Shown here: in pieces, positions 6,959 through 15,180 of the stretch
How the letters are laid out: each line of letters starts with the position of its first letter
How positions within the stretch are numbered: the first letter of the stretch is position 1
Source of the DNA: a virus
IMG/VR virus record: IMGVR_UViG_3300034523_000184
Coordinates: 1 to 39,031 of that record
Reading direction: 5' to 3' (one strand)
DNA: 39,031 bases
Position numbers and translations under genes: made by a program
Notes under the pieces: generated by a model
Told to the model about the DNA's origin: nothing
What the model saw: only the letters and a program-made list of their open reading frames with translations
The model's database searches: none

Positions 6959-8072
6959 TGGACGTACCTGCATCGATCAGCTGGATCGAGGAGCAAACTG
7001 CCCATTCGTTGCCCAGCAATTCACGCGGCACAGCTGGTTGTTCGACAAAAGCCCGATACACACCGGCCACTTGAAGCCGTGCGATCAGCTGCTCAGGGAC
7101 GATATCGACACCCAGCCCGGCACTCAACTCAAGCACGTACGCATTGGCGGCGGCTTGCACCTGGGCCATCGTAGTGACGCGATCGGCGCTGTTGAAGAAG
7201 ACGATGCGGGCGCTGATCGCGTAATCAACCTGCACCGGAGGCAGCGCATGCACGGTGTCACACAGGGGGCGAACCTTCTCGCCATTCACCAAAGTCAGCA
7301 CGCGCTGCAGTAGGTCGGCTGTAGGCAGGCCACTGGTGGTCAGCGGAAAGAGCGCGACATGCCCAGGCTGCTGGCCTTCGGCTGGACCATGGACCGCCAC
7401 ATCTTTGATCGACTGATGCACCGCCATGGCGTGATAACGATACGCGCCACGGCTGCCCGCATTGGAGTAAGCCTCCGGGGCAAGAATGATGCGCTCGCGA
7501 TAGCGATCATCGTCCTCATCCTCGGCACCGTCAGCGCTAACCGTAATGCTGGCGGCCAGCAGACCGGCGAACGGTGGATTGGTGATGACGCTGATCTGCC
7601 CGACCGCCCAACCGTTACCGGCTTCGCCGACTGTGCTGCAGGTGGTGGTGACAGTGACCTGAGTCTGGCCCGAGGGTATCAGCACGTCTTCATCGGTGAC
7701 GAATGCCAGCTTGGCGTCCAGGGTGGCCACTCGTGTGCCAACCGGGATCAGCAAAGGCTGAGTTGCTGCCGCTGCAATGGTGAAACGCACCGTGCAACGA
7801 GCGGCTGTTGCCAGCAGTCGAGGGGTGGCGACCAGCTCACCCAGGTAATCCAAGATCGGGCCGCTGCTGCGCCGCACCAGCAGCTGCTCACCAGCATTCT
7901 GAATGGACATCTGCAGGCCGGTGGTGGCGTAGGCAATCTGATCGATGAAAAGACGTTCGATCTGCGCCGGATACAGGGTTTTGCCCGACTTCTCTTCATA
8001 GCGCGCAATCAGATCCGCTTCGGTGGCGGCAGGATCGATCACGACAAATATTGGCTTAGGCAGCTCGCGCAT
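6951..8072 (-). CDS. J: P2 gpJ-like baseplate protein
   Basis: A 373-residue baseplate J family protein (P2 gpJ is about 300). Typical features are the N-terminal RELPKPIFVVIDPAATEADLIARYEE, the central YRYHAMAVHQSIKDVAVHGP block and the repeated LPPVQVDYAISARI strand near the C-terminus. It polymerises with gpI and gpW into wedges around the hub. The start ATG has GGAGGT 7 bases upstream and overlaps the gpW-like gene by 17 bases. The chain gpW-gpJ-gpI is the P2 order. Confidence 0.93.
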   Translation of the reverse strand: MRELPKPIFVVIDPAATEADLIARYEEKSGKTLYPAQIERLFIDQIAYATTGLQMSIQNAGEQLLVRRSSGPILDYLGELVATPRLLATAARCTVRFTIAAAATQPLLIPVGTRVATLDAKLAFVTDEDVLIPSGQTQVTVTTTCSTVGEAGNGWAVGQISVITNPPFAGLLAASITVSADGAEDEDDDRYRERIILAPEAYSNAGSRGAYRYHAMAVHQSIKDVAVHGPAEGQQPGHVALFPLTTSGLPTADLLQRVLTLVNGEKVRPLCDTVHALPPVQVDYAISARIVFFNSADRVTTMAQVQAAANAYVLELSAGLGVDIVPEQLIARLQVAGVYRAFVEQPAVPRELLGNEWAVCSSIQLIDAGTSNG

Positions 8073-8433
8073 ACGGCACCTCCGTCAACTGAGGCACACC
8101 GTCTGCGACCCGCCATACGACCGTCAGCGTGACCTGGGCCGCTTCAATGGCTGGATTGACCCGCACCACTGTCACCCGAGTTTCCCAAAGGCGAATAGCG
8201 TCTACGGCTTCGCGCACCAGGTGCGGCACAACCCGATTAACAGGCCAGTCGATATAGAGGTGGATGTCACTGCCAAAGGTCGGGCGGTGTGGGTCGCTAC
8301 CCTTGGGCGTCGTGAGGATGATGCGAATAGCCTGGTCAATATCACGCAGGCCTTCCACGACCGCACCGGCAGTGCCAAGTGCTGGCTGCCAGTGGGCTGC
8401 GGTGATGCTGGTATAGGAGATAGGCGTCGTCAT
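8056..8433 (-). CDS. W: P2 gpW-like baseplate protein (gp25 family)
   Basis: A 125-residue protein of the GPW/gp25 family. It has the signature EGLRDIDQAIRIILTTPKGSDPHRPTFGSDIH, where the RP-FGS-I motif marks the fold shared with T4 gp25. It links sheath and baseplate and starts sheath assembly. It is the first gene after a copy of the 19-bp late element (8466-8484) and begins the baseplate-fibre-DGR block. No strong ribosome site is visible before ATG 8433, and the distance to the element is only 32 bases, so a short or leaderless transcript is possible. Confidence 0.92.
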   Translation of the reverse strand: MTTPISYTSITAAHWQPALGTAGAVVEGLRDIDQAIRIILTTPKGSDPHRPTFGSDIHLYIDWPVNRVVPHLVREAVDAIRLWETRVTVVRVNPAIEAAQVTLTVVWRVADGVPQLTEVPYARAA

Positions 8434-8465
8434 GCGCCCATATTGAGGAGGTGCGCGCCTGCTAG

Positions 8466-8484
8466 CTTTTAATCTGGTTTAAAG
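8466..8484 (-). promoter_or_regulatory. Late element copy A, upstream of the baseplate block
   Basis: CTTTTAATCTGGTTTAAAG (+ strand). Fifteen of 19 positions are the same in all four copies in the window. It sits in the 99-base gap between the gpV-like and gpW-like genes. It has imperfect dyad symmetry (CTTTTAA / TTTAAAG), as expected for a dimeric activator. A weak hairpin, CCCG-TG-CGGG, lies just upstream on the transcribed side. Binding by the Mor-like protein of this phage is inferred. Confidence 0.75.
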
Positions 8485-8532
8485 CTTCCCGTGCGGGCCG
8501 GGCAGCTGAACATCCTTCTATATATAGGGTGA

Positions 8533-9084
8533 TCAATGACTATGGTGATTCGAGTTGCCGCCACCATCCATCACGGTGCCGCCCGCATTGACGTTACCGC
8601 CGACCTCCACATTGCCGCTCACCTTGAGGTTGCCATTCAACTGAACCTCAGGAACGTCCAGGGTGGCTGATGGGGCCTTGACCGACACCGGCTCACCGCA
8701 TTCGACGCTCAGGTTTTTGGCGCACTTTAAAGTAGTGGCTCCGACGCAATCGAGCGCCATCACATGCGCTGCACGGTCATACGTGAGGGTCGTGCCGTCA
8801 CTGAACCGCACATAGTCAGTGTCTTCATCGACGACTGGGGGCGGCTCGGCGGTGGAATAGATGCCGCCCAGGTAAACACCGCCGACGCCATCGGCATCGA
8901 GCAGCACCGCCACCTGCTCATTTAGCTCAGGCATCAACGGGCGACGTTGCGTGCCCTGGGTGTTGCGCTGAGGCACGTGCAGCCAGTAGCTCTCCACGCC
9001 ATCCCGGTCATCCAAGCGCACGCGGATCCGGCAGGTCTGGTGATCGACCGCGCTCACTTCACCGTATTCCAGTTCAATGCCCAT
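8533..9084 (-). CDS. V: P2 gpV-like baseplate spike
   Basis: A 183-residue central spike that should pierce the outer membrane. The N-terminal OB-fold part (residues 1-80) has RIRVRLDDRDGVESYWLHVPQR. The rest is a triple-stranded beta-helix-like repeat (LNGNLKVSGNVEVGGNVNAGG). It ends with SNHHSH; the HxH tip in P2 gpV binds an iron ion in the trimer apex. P2 gpV is 211 residues. It is the last gene of the tape-measure/hub block and is followed by late element A. Confidence 0.93.
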   Translation of the reverse strand: MGIELEYGEVSAVDHQTCRIRVRLDDRDGVESYWLHVPQRNTQGTQRRPLMPELNEQVAVLLDADGVGGVYLGGIYSTAEPPPVVDEDTDYVRFSDGTTLTYDRAAHVMALDCVGATTLKCAKNLSVECGEPVSVKAPSATLDVPEVQLNGNLKVSGNVEVGGNVNAGGTVMDGGGNSNHHSH

Positions 9085-9110
9085 GGCTGAGGCATCCTGC
9101 TGCTTTGAGG

Positions 9111-10226
9111 TTATGCAAGAGCACCATCCTGCTGTATGCCGTAGGTCGACAGCGCCAGATCGGGCTTGGAGGCGTTGAACGACAGTGATATCGAGGCCGC
9201 AGATACGCGACAGAGGCTCAACTCAACCGTATAGCCGCCACCTCGGGTAATCCGGTGCTGCGCCGACATGATTAAGTAGTTGCCGCCCAGCTTGCCCGCT
9301 GCGACCAGGGCGACGACGTTGCCACTGACCAGATTGGGCTGCCCCATCATCGACCAGCTACCCGTTGTACGTTCCCGGTTGGCTTTAGCCAGATCGGCCT
9401 TGGCCTTGGCCTTGGATTCCTCTTCGGACGCCGAACGTTTGCGCTGCTTCTTGGTATCGGCACTGGTGGTCGCGCCACTGCTACTGCTGGGCACCGCCAC
9501 GGTCTCGCCGTTTTGAATGTCGTAAGAGATCAGCTTCTTGCTGGCCGGATCCTTGTGTTTGACCGACACCTTCTCCGGCACGGTCCTGATCTGGTCCCGC
9601 AAACGCACGTTGCTGAGGTCCTTCAGCATCAACTGGGTGACCGGCTTGCCCTTGGCCAGCTCGCTGATGGCGTGAAAGACCAGGCGCGATCCAGTGACCT
9701 TGAAGGCATAGTCATATTCGTCTGCCAGGTTGCGCAGGAACTCCAGATCTGACTCCTGCTGCGTGAGGCGATCGAGCTTGATCGGCTCGATGCTGCCAAC
9801 AAGCGTCAAGCCAAGGCGACCGGCGACCTCCTGAGCCACGGCGGCGAGCGTGGTGTTTTCGTAGGCCTTGTGCTCGGTGGTGCGCAGCGCCGTGTTGATG
9901 CCTGTTGCGATCGCCCTGATGCCAACCGTGGCAGGGGCGGAGCTGAAGTCGACCTCATCAATCTCCAGGCGGCTCAGCGTGCGCAGCGGCTTGCCCGACC
10001 ATCCCAGGGACAAGGCAAGTGCGTCGCCATGCCCCGGATACCAGGCGTCGAGCCACTTCCCCTGCGTGTCTTCCAGCTCGATGTCCAGGGTGTCTGCCTG
10101 ACCTGTCAGAAAGTCCGAGTAGGAGATCGAGGTCAGGTTTTTGCTGATGTCATGGGTGATGTTGCGCTGCTGATAGGTCAGCACAAAGCGCGCCTCGGGC
10201 ACTTCCCCTGGTACTAACGCATCCAT
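9111..10226 (-). CDS. D: P2 gpD-like tail hub protein
   Basis: A 371-residue baseplate hub of the P2 gpD (late control protein D) family, equivalent to T4 gp27. The N-terminus reads ARFVLTYQQRNITHDISKNLTSISYSD. A TLAAVAQEVAGRLGL segment follows (LysM-like), then the family block LTQQESDLEFLRNLADEYDYAFKV. A low-complexity linker rich in Lys, Ser and Ala (SADTKKQRKRSASEEESKAKAKADLAKA) precedes GNVVALVAAGKLGGNYLIMSAQHRI near the end. It should sit above the gpV spike. The start overlaps the gpX-like gene by 13 bases. Confidence 0.92.
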   Translation of the reverse strand: MDALVPGEVPEARFVLTYQQRNITHDISKNLTSISYSDFLTGQADTLDIELEDTQGKWLDAWYPGHGDALALSLGWSGKPLRTLSRLEIDEVDFSSAPATVGIRAIATGINTALRTTEHKAYENTTLAAVAQEVAGRLGLTLVGSIEPIKLDRLTQQESDLEFLRNLADEYDYAFKVTGSRLVFHAISELAKGKPVTQLMLKDLSNVRLRDQIRTVPEKVSVKHKDPASKKLISYDIQNGETVAVPSSSSGATTSADTKKQRKRSASEEESKAKAKADLAKANRERTTGSWSMMGQPNLVSGNVVALVAAGKLGGNYLIMSAQHRITRGGGYTVELSLCRVSAASISLSFNASKPDLALSTYGIQQDGALA

Positions 10227-10423
10227 GGCGGGAGATCCTCGCTCGACACCGCAGGCTCAAGCACCGGAATAGCCAGAATCACACCCGAAGGCAACGCCCC
10301 GGTGATCGGCACATGAGGGTTGGCCTCAACGATCGGCGGGTAGCGATGGGCGTCGCCATAGTATTTCCAGGCCAACTGGTCCCAGCGCTCGCCCTCCGTT
10401 GTGACATGGGTCAGAAACATCAC
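10214..10423 (-). CDS. X: P2 gpX-like tail protein (LysM fold)
   Basis: A 69-residue LysM-like tail protein X. It has the family features GERWDQLAWKYYGDAHRYPPIVEANP and GVILAIPVLEP. P2 gpX is 67 residues. It overlaps the gpU-like gene before it and the gpD-like gene after it, forming a tightly coupled hub operon. Confidence 0.93.
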   Translation of the reverse strand: MMFLTHVTTEGERWDQLAWKYYGDAHRYPPIVEANPHVPITGALPSGVILAIPVLEPAVSSEDLPPWMR

Positions 10424-11301
10424 GCTCTCCTGGTGATGACTTGAGCGGCCAGGCCGGTCAGGCGCGTTGAAGCCCCATCGAGCCTGTCGTAGGCCTGGGT
10501 AATGTAGTTCCCAGAAGTCTCGAATCGATCGGCCACATTGCCCAGGTCCAGCGGGCTCAGGCTAGAGCGTGCGCCGCTGACGCTGCTATAGAGGCTCTGA
10601 CCCAACTGGGCGATGTCTTGCCCCTCGCGAATAAAGCTCGCAGCCTCAGTCAGGCCGCCAATCGGCCCCAGCGCTCGCTCCGTCAGGGCGGCGAGCTGCG
10701 GTGCCTGGGTCAGCAACGTCATCGGATTGAAGTTCTTCACCGCGTCGTAGATGGTTTTCGCCTGCTGGATCATCGTCCCGGCTTGGCGTGCATAGCCCAC
10801 TACCTGCTGAGTCGCGGTCAGTACCGGCGCAAGTTTAGAGATCAGTGCCGGCGTCGCGATCTTCGCTGCAGATGTGGACTGCACAGCAGAGTCAATCAGG
10901 CCAGACTTGACCGCCTTGGGCGTGAATGGCCCCGTGTATTCGCGCAGGGTCACCTGGACATTCGACGAGTACAGCCGCCCATCGGCAGAGGTGCGGCGCG
11001 GCGTGTTGCTGATGTCCGTAATCACGAAAGCACCCACGTATTCCCCGCTGCCCAGGACGAACGCCAGCGGCTCGTGCTTGCTCTTTGCCTCGCGCAGGGT
11101 GCGCAGGCGAACCTCGGGATCGCCCAGCCATGGATGCAGCTGCATGCTGAATTTAAGTTCGTCGAGGCCGTCGCCGATCCACTCCAGCAGCGGCTTTCCC
11201 TGGATCAGCGAATGCTCAGCCCAATCGGCAGTGCTGCTCTGCTCCATGCCAGTGATGCCGCTGGCCACTTCGAATTCTATCTTTCCCAAGACGGCATACA
11301 T
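10420..11301 (-). CDS. U: P2 gpU-like tail terminator/baseplate protein with C-terminal extension
   Basis: A 293-residue protein whose first 135 residues fit the phage gpU family: MYAVLGKIEFEV at the start, then ADWAEHSLIQGKPLLEWIGDGLDELKFSMQLHP and PLAFVLGSGEYVGAFVITDI. P2 gpU is about 159 residues. The remaining 160 residues are helical and Ala-rich with no known motif. It overlaps the tape measure gene by one base and the gpX-like gene by four. In Mu-type phages a longer protein at this place is called a DNA circulation or baseplate protein, so the exact role is unsure. Confidence 0.82.
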   Translation of the reverse strand: MYAVLGKIEFEVASGITGMEQSSTADWAEHSLIQGKPLLEWIGDGLDELKFSMQLHPWLGDPEVRLRTLREAKSKHEPLAFVLGSGEYVGAFVITDISNTPRRTSADGRLYSSNVQVTLREYTGPFTPKAVKSGLIDSAVQSTSAAKIATPALISKLAPVLTATQQVVGYARQAGTMIQQAKTIYDAVKNFNPMTLLTQAPQLAALTERALGPIGGLTEAASFIREGQDIAQLGQSLYSSVSGARSSLSPLDLGNVADRFETSGNYITQAYDRLDGASTRLTGLAAQVITRRA

Positions 11302-13994
11302 CAGGTGCGTCCCCCAGCTGGTGGTCCGTAACTGCGGCGACCCTGGTCATGCTGGAAGCGCTCCATGAACCTGACGAACTCGGCATAGCTGGTGTTCAAT
11401 GCCTGGGAGACCTGGTTGCCAACACCTTCGCCGCCCGGCACGTTGATGACCGGAGAGAAAGTCACTTGTAGAGGCTGCGCGCCAGCTCCGCCGCCCATGG
11501 CGTTCGCGCCCGAAAGCCCGTCAGCACCCGCCATGTTGGCGCTTGTGAGAGCAGCCAGATTCGGAAGTCGCATCGGGACACCTGTCTGGTCGGCCATGCC
11601 CAGCGCTGCCTGGCGAACGAGGCCGGACTGCGAGGCAATACCGATCGCGGCACCTTCGCTGATGTTGGCACCGTAGCCCATGAACACGCGGCTTGGTGAC
11701 TGGATGCCGAGCGTCTCGGTAAACCAGCCTTTAATCGAGGTGCCAATGCCGACAACGGTTTCCTTCGCACTTTCAAGCTTGGCGCTGATGCCGCTGATCA
11801 GGCCGCTGATGATGTTGCCCCCGAACTCACTGAACTTGCTCGGCAACTCAACTCCGAAGTAACTCATGACTCCGGCGAAGGCCCGATAGAACAGGCCCAG
11901 CGGGGAGAAGTTCAGGATTAAAGCGGATACCCCGGCCAGTCCTCCACTGAATGCGCCGGGGATCTCCCCGATACCCTCAAGCACCCAGCGCAACGGAGCC
12001 AACAATCCAGACAGCACCGACCCTACGGCCTGACCAAAAGCGATGCCTGCACCGCCGACGCGACCAAGGGCATCACCCGACATTTCAACCGGGGTAAGCA
12101 GTTCGCTGAACCACTGGATGACCGGCCGGATGAACTCTCCGATTTTGGCAAGCACTGGCGCAAATGGAGCGAAGGCTGCGGAAAATGCATCGCCAATGGG
12201 GCGCAGGCCATCCACCAGGCCAGTGAAGAATCCACCGATAAAGGCCTTGATAGGCTCCCAATACTTGTAGATAAGCAGGCCTGCAACCGCAACTGCGGCT
12301 ATACCGGCAATAATCCAGCCGATGGGCGTCGCAGCGATCGTGCTACCCAGGAGCGCCATTCCACCTGACAGACCGGGTAATGCGGCGGCCCCCATCTGAA
12401 ACGAGCTTCGAAGCAAGGTCATCTTCGCCGACATCAAAGTCACGGCAGTTCTGGTCGCTACAAACGGAGCCATAACCAGGTTGGCACCGTACGCCAGGCC
12501 GATGAACGCTAACTTGCTAGCTAGCAGGCCTCCGACCAGGGCGACCAAGCCTTTAACCAGAGCCGGGTTTTCGCCAGCCCAATTCGAAAACGCCTGGACG
12601 AACGGAAGCACCGCCTTAGTTATGTCTACAAGTGCGGGCAACAGGACGCTGCCAACAGTGATACCCAGCTCGGACAGATTGACTGAGAGAGCTTTCAACT
12701 GCTCCCTCGGGCTTTCCATCCGCTTGTTCCAATCCTGATCAAGAATGCCCTGATCGGCAGCTGCGGCACTGCCTTTCTGAATATCCGCACCTTCATTTCG
12801 GTTTGCGATAGCGGGACGAATAAAGGCAAGCGTCTGCTGGTCCGCGAACAACTCGCCGAGCTTGTATGACTCATTCAGCCTGGCTAATGCCGTCTCGCGC
12901 TCCTTGTCATCCTTGAGCCCCATCACTTTCTGAAACTCACCCGCTGCCTTTGGGCCCTTCGTGCCCATGTAGTCAGTGATGATGTTGAGCATGGCCTGCA
13001 TTGGCGTCAGGCCTTTCCCGACCATGTTCTTCATGGCGTCCTGCAGGTCAATGCCCGCATCCTTGAATGACTTTAATGTGTCCTCTGAAGTCATTTTCGA
13101 AAGGAAGTTTTTAAAGTTATTGGCAGCCTCATCGTTACTGCCCGCGCCTTTGCGCGCAATTTGCAGCGACGCACCAATCTCAGCAACTGCCCGCTCGCCC
13201 GTAATGCCCAGGGCGGCGAACTGAGGAGTCAGTTGAGGTAGCCATTTTGCCATGTCAGCCAGTTCAAACTGGCCCCGCTTACCGGCATAAGCCAGCATGT
13301 TCATCGAACGTTCGAGCCCCGCCGCACCAATGCCCAGGTTGTCATTGAGCGCGATGGCCACCGACCCCAGATCATCCATGCTGGCCCGCGTAGCGGTCGC
13401 CGTCTTGGCCATGATCGGAGCATAGGCAGCCAACTCTTTAGCGCTAGAAATGCCGCCAGCAATTAACACTGCCGTGCCCTTGGCCACCTCGCTCTGCGTC
13501 TGATTCCACTTCAGCGCCGCGCCGCGCATAACGCTACTGATTCCCTCTTCTTCGGCGGCATTGAAGCCCCCGGTGATGGCGATATCGTTGGTCTGGTCTT
13601 TAAAATCGATGGCGGTTCGCATGGACTGGACGACCGGCGCGCCCAGCACGGCGGCAGTGCCGATAGTCTCCATGGCCTGTCCGCGCAACTCCCCGCGTCG
13701 ATTTTTGAGGGTTTCGCCGCGAGCGATGCTGGTGTTGAGCTGCTCCTGCTTGATCTTCAGCTGATCGAGAGTGCGGCCGACCTGCGTGTACTGGTTGCGC
13801 AGGCGCTCGATACCAGTACCGCCACGCGCAAGGGACGCGGCAAGCTCTGTACCAATGAGTTTTTGTCGGGCGGTCAGGCTGTCGGTTGCTCGCCCGAGCT
13901 GCTGGACGGTGGAGCGTGCAGACCCGAACGCGGTCTGCAAACTGCCGGAAACAGCCGCGCCGATCCGGAGCCCGACAAGAACTTCATTCGCCAT
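11301..13994 (-). CDS. Tape measure protein
   Basis: An 897-residue tail-length protein, the largest gene of the window. A coiled N-terminal region (QLGRATDSLTARQKLIGTELAASL..., about 20-95) leads into a TP901-type tape-measure core: EEGISSVMRGAALKWNQTQSEVAKGTAVLIAGG, then LAYAGKRGQFELADMAKWLPQL. Hydrophobic membrane-like segments occur at about 455-590 (LVKGLVALVGGLLASKLAFIGLAY; IGWIIAGIAAVAVAGLLIY). The C-terminal part has FSPVINVPGGEGVG. I chose ATG at 13992-13994 (MANEVLVGL), which starts the conserved block; a TTG start at 14027 is possible. The length predicts a medium-length contractile tail. It follows the tail chaperone genes, as is usual. Confidence 0.95.
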   Translation of the reverse strand: MANEVLVGLRIGAAVSGSLQTAFGSARSTVQQLGRATDSLTARQKLIGTELAASLARGGTGIERLRNQYTQVGRTLDQLKIKQEQLNTSIARGETLKNRRGELRGQAMETIGTAAVLGAPVVQSMRTAIDFKDQTNDIAITGGFNAAEEEGISSVMRGAALKWNQTQSEVAKGTAVLIAGGISSAKELAAYAPIMAKTATATRASMDDLGSVAIALNDNLGIGAAGLERSMNMLAYAGKRGQFELADMAKWLPQLTPQFAALGITGERAVAEIGASLQIARKGAGSNDEAANNFKNFLSKMTSEDTLKSFKDAGIDLQDAMKNMVGKGLTPMQAMLNIITDYMGTKGPKAAGEFQKVMGLKDDKERETALARLNESYKLGELFADQQTLAFIRPAIANRNEGADIQKGSAAAADQGILDQDWNKRMESPREQLKALSVNLSELGITVGSVLLPALVDITKAVLPFVQAFSNWAGENPALVKGLVALVGGLLASKLAFIGLAYGANLVMAPFVATRTAVTLMSAKMTLLRSSFQMGAAALPGLSGGMALLGSTIAATPIGWIIAGIAAVAVAGLLIYKYWEPIKAFIGGFFTGLVDGLRPIGDAFSAAFAPFAPVLAKIGEFIRPVIQWFSELLTPVEMSGDALGRVGGAGIAFGQAVGSVLSGLLAPLRWVLEGIGEIPGAFSGGLAGVSALILNFSPLGLFYRAFAGVMSYFGVELPSKFSEFGGNIISGLISGISAKLESAKETVVGIGTSIKGWFTETLGIQSPSRVFMGYGANISEGAAIGIASQSGLVRQAALGMADQTGVPMRLPNLAALTSANMAGADGLSGANAMGGGAGAQPLQVTFSPVINVPGGEGVGNQVSQALNTSYAEFVRFMERFQHDQGRRSYGPPAGGRT

Positions 13995-14060
13995 ATTGGT
14001 TACGCCTGGAGCGTGAAACTGTGCCAACCGAGCCGTAAGGCCCGGCTCCCGCGATGCCCC

Positions 14061-14231
14061 TCATTTCGAGCGCATCTTTTCTGCCGCTTCGATGCGCCTG
14101 TCGATCTCTCGACTGCAGGCATCAACCCAGCGCAGGTATTCCGGCATCTCTAGGTTCGCTATTTCCGATGGCTGCATCTTCAGGACCATCAACAACGCTT
14201 CGTCCCAAGAGTGCAGCCAGGTCTCGTCCAT
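14061..14231 (-). CDS. Small tail-assembly chaperone, downstream frame (gpE'/Mu gp42-like)
   Basis: A 56-residue frame overlapping the end of the tail-assembly gene. It reads MDETWLHSWDEALLMVLKMQ at the start and then NLEMPEYLRWVDACSREIDR, a pattern typical of the second tail-chaperone frame (a tryptophan-containing acidic stretch, then YLRW). It could start at ATG 14229-14231 with GGGGA 10 bases upstream. It is also the -2 frame of the upstream gene, reachable by slippage at CGGGGAA (14238-14244 on the + strand as TTCCCCG). The Mu tail-chaperone pair is known for a -2 frameshift, so a fused product is likely. It lies just before the tape measure gene. Confidence 0.65.
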   Translation of the reverse strand: MDETWLHSWDEALLMVLKMQPSEIANLEMPEYLRWVDACSREIDRRIEAAEKMRSK

Positions 14232-14478
14232 CAGCCATTCCCCGAAACACCTCGGTGACGGTTTTGGAGTCGGCGATATCCAGATCGTTAAGATCCTCGA
14301 TGGTCATACCGGTCATTTTGGCGAGGAGAAAATCTTCAATCACGCCCTCGTCTTTGCTGTAGGACTGGGCCTTGCCGATGTCCTTACGCTTCAGCCGGAT
14401 CACGGGCAGAGCGGTCAGGCGAGCGCCCGCTGCGGTAGTGAAGGGAAACTTGAGGGGAATGCTGAGGGAGGCGGCCAT
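14122..14478 (-). CDS. Tail assembly chaperone (Mu gp41-like)
   Basis: A 118-residue protein of the Mu gp41/phage tail-assembly chaperone type. It reads PLKFPFTTAAGARLTALPVIRLKRKDI, then a helical part MTGMTIEDLNDLDIADSKTVTEVFRG. Together with its frameshifted product it should coat the tape measure during tail assembly. I start it at ATG 14476-14478 (MAASLSIP), with GGAG 9 bases upstream. An upstream extension to 14622 would run through a terminator and late element B and is rejected. The last 40 or so codons overlap the second chaperone frame. Confidence 0.85.
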   Translation of the reverse strand: MAASLSIPLKFPFTTAAGARLTALPVIRLKRKDIGKAQSYSKDEGVIEDFLLAKMTGMTIEDLNDLDIADSKTVTEVFRGMADGRDLAALLGRSVVDGPEDAAIGNSEPRDAGIPALG

Positions 14479-14548
14479 CGATAATGCTCCAGGTGAAGTG
14501 GGAGAGCTCTGAAAGAGTCCAGAGGTTCGCACCTGGTGAGCGTTACGG

Positions 14549-14567
14549 CTTTTAATACGCTTTAAAG
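14549..14567 (-). promoter_or_regulatory. Late element copy B, upstream of the tail-chaperone/tape-measure block
   Basis: CTTTTAATACGCTTTAAAG (+ strand). It lies 70 bases before the chaperone start and immediately after a strong terminator on the transcribed strand. A new transcript therefore seems to start right after the previous one ends. Confidence 0.8.
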
Positions 14568-14568
14568 A

Positions 14569-14594
14569 GAAGCCCCGCACGATGGCGGGGCTTC
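14569..14594 (-). terminator. Intrinsic terminator of the protease/capsid/tail-tube block
   Basis: GAAGCCCCGC and GCGGGGCTTC form a perfect 10-bp stem with a 6-base loop. It lies 64 bases past the stop of the tail-tube gene. On the - strand it is followed by TCTTT, which merges into late element B. It closes the leftward transcript of the block from 20179. Confidence 0.85.
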
Positions 14595-14658
14595 GGGGGT
14601 GCATCCTTGCTGCCCCGTCCATGGGGCTGTTTCAGATCAGGCGCATCCAGCGCAACGG

Positions 14659-15180
14659 TTAAGCCTGGCCGATGTTCTTCCTGTATTTGGCCAGCTGATC
14701 TTCGCCATTTACCTTGAAAATGTTTGCCTGGTAATCCAGCAGTAACACTTCGTTCCCATCGAGAACCTGGCGCACGTAGGTGGCCGAGAATGGGGATTCG
14801 TATGCCGCTGGAGTGCGAGGCTTGTGGCTGCCCAGTTTGTACTCCTTGAAGGTGACGGTCATCATCGTGACCAGCGGGACCTCGTCTACCAGGCCCGTGC
14901 TGTCAAAGACCTGCACGTTCGACCGACACTGCAGCGCAACGCTTTTGAAAGGCGTTGCAAGCTTGGTGGCGGCATCCCCGTACAGGCTGTTCCAGTTAAT
15001 TTTGCCCTCGATCTTGTCGAAGCCATCCGGCAGTTCGATCAAGCCGATCATGCCCAGCCCCTGGAAGTCCGACATCACCGCTTTCACGGAGCCAAGGTCG
15101 ATTTCTTCGGCCTTGCCGAAAAAGCTGGCGCCGTCCAGATAGATGTTGGCGTTGGAAATGCGGTGCGCACTGAAGGCCAT
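14659..15180 (-). CDS. Major tail tube protein (P2 FII-like)
   Basis: A 173-residue tail tube protein. It has the P2 FII family pattern: HRISNANIYLDGASFFGKAEEIDLGSVKAV, then IGLIELPDGFDKIEGKINW and the C-terminal part VTMMTVTFKEYKLGSHKP. P2 FII is 172 residues. Rings of it form the inner tube under the sheath. It is the last gene of its block and follows the sheath gene with no gap. Confidence 0.95.
   Translation of the reverse strand: MAFSAHRISNANIYLDGASFFGKAEEIDLGSVKAVMSDFQGLGMIGLIELPDGFDKIEGKINWNSLYGDAATKLATPFKSVALQCRSNVQVFDSTGLVDEVPLVTMMTVTFKEYKLGSHKPRTPAAYESPFSATYVRQVLDGNEVLLLDYQANIFKVNGEDQLAKYRKNIGQA

Noticed and set aside
7359-8132. 257-residue + strand frame
   Set aside because: Antisense to the well-supported gpJ-like gene.
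14122-14622. 166-residue version of the tail chaperone
   Set aside because: Its extension passes through a strong terminator and late element B; ATG 14478 has a ribosome site.
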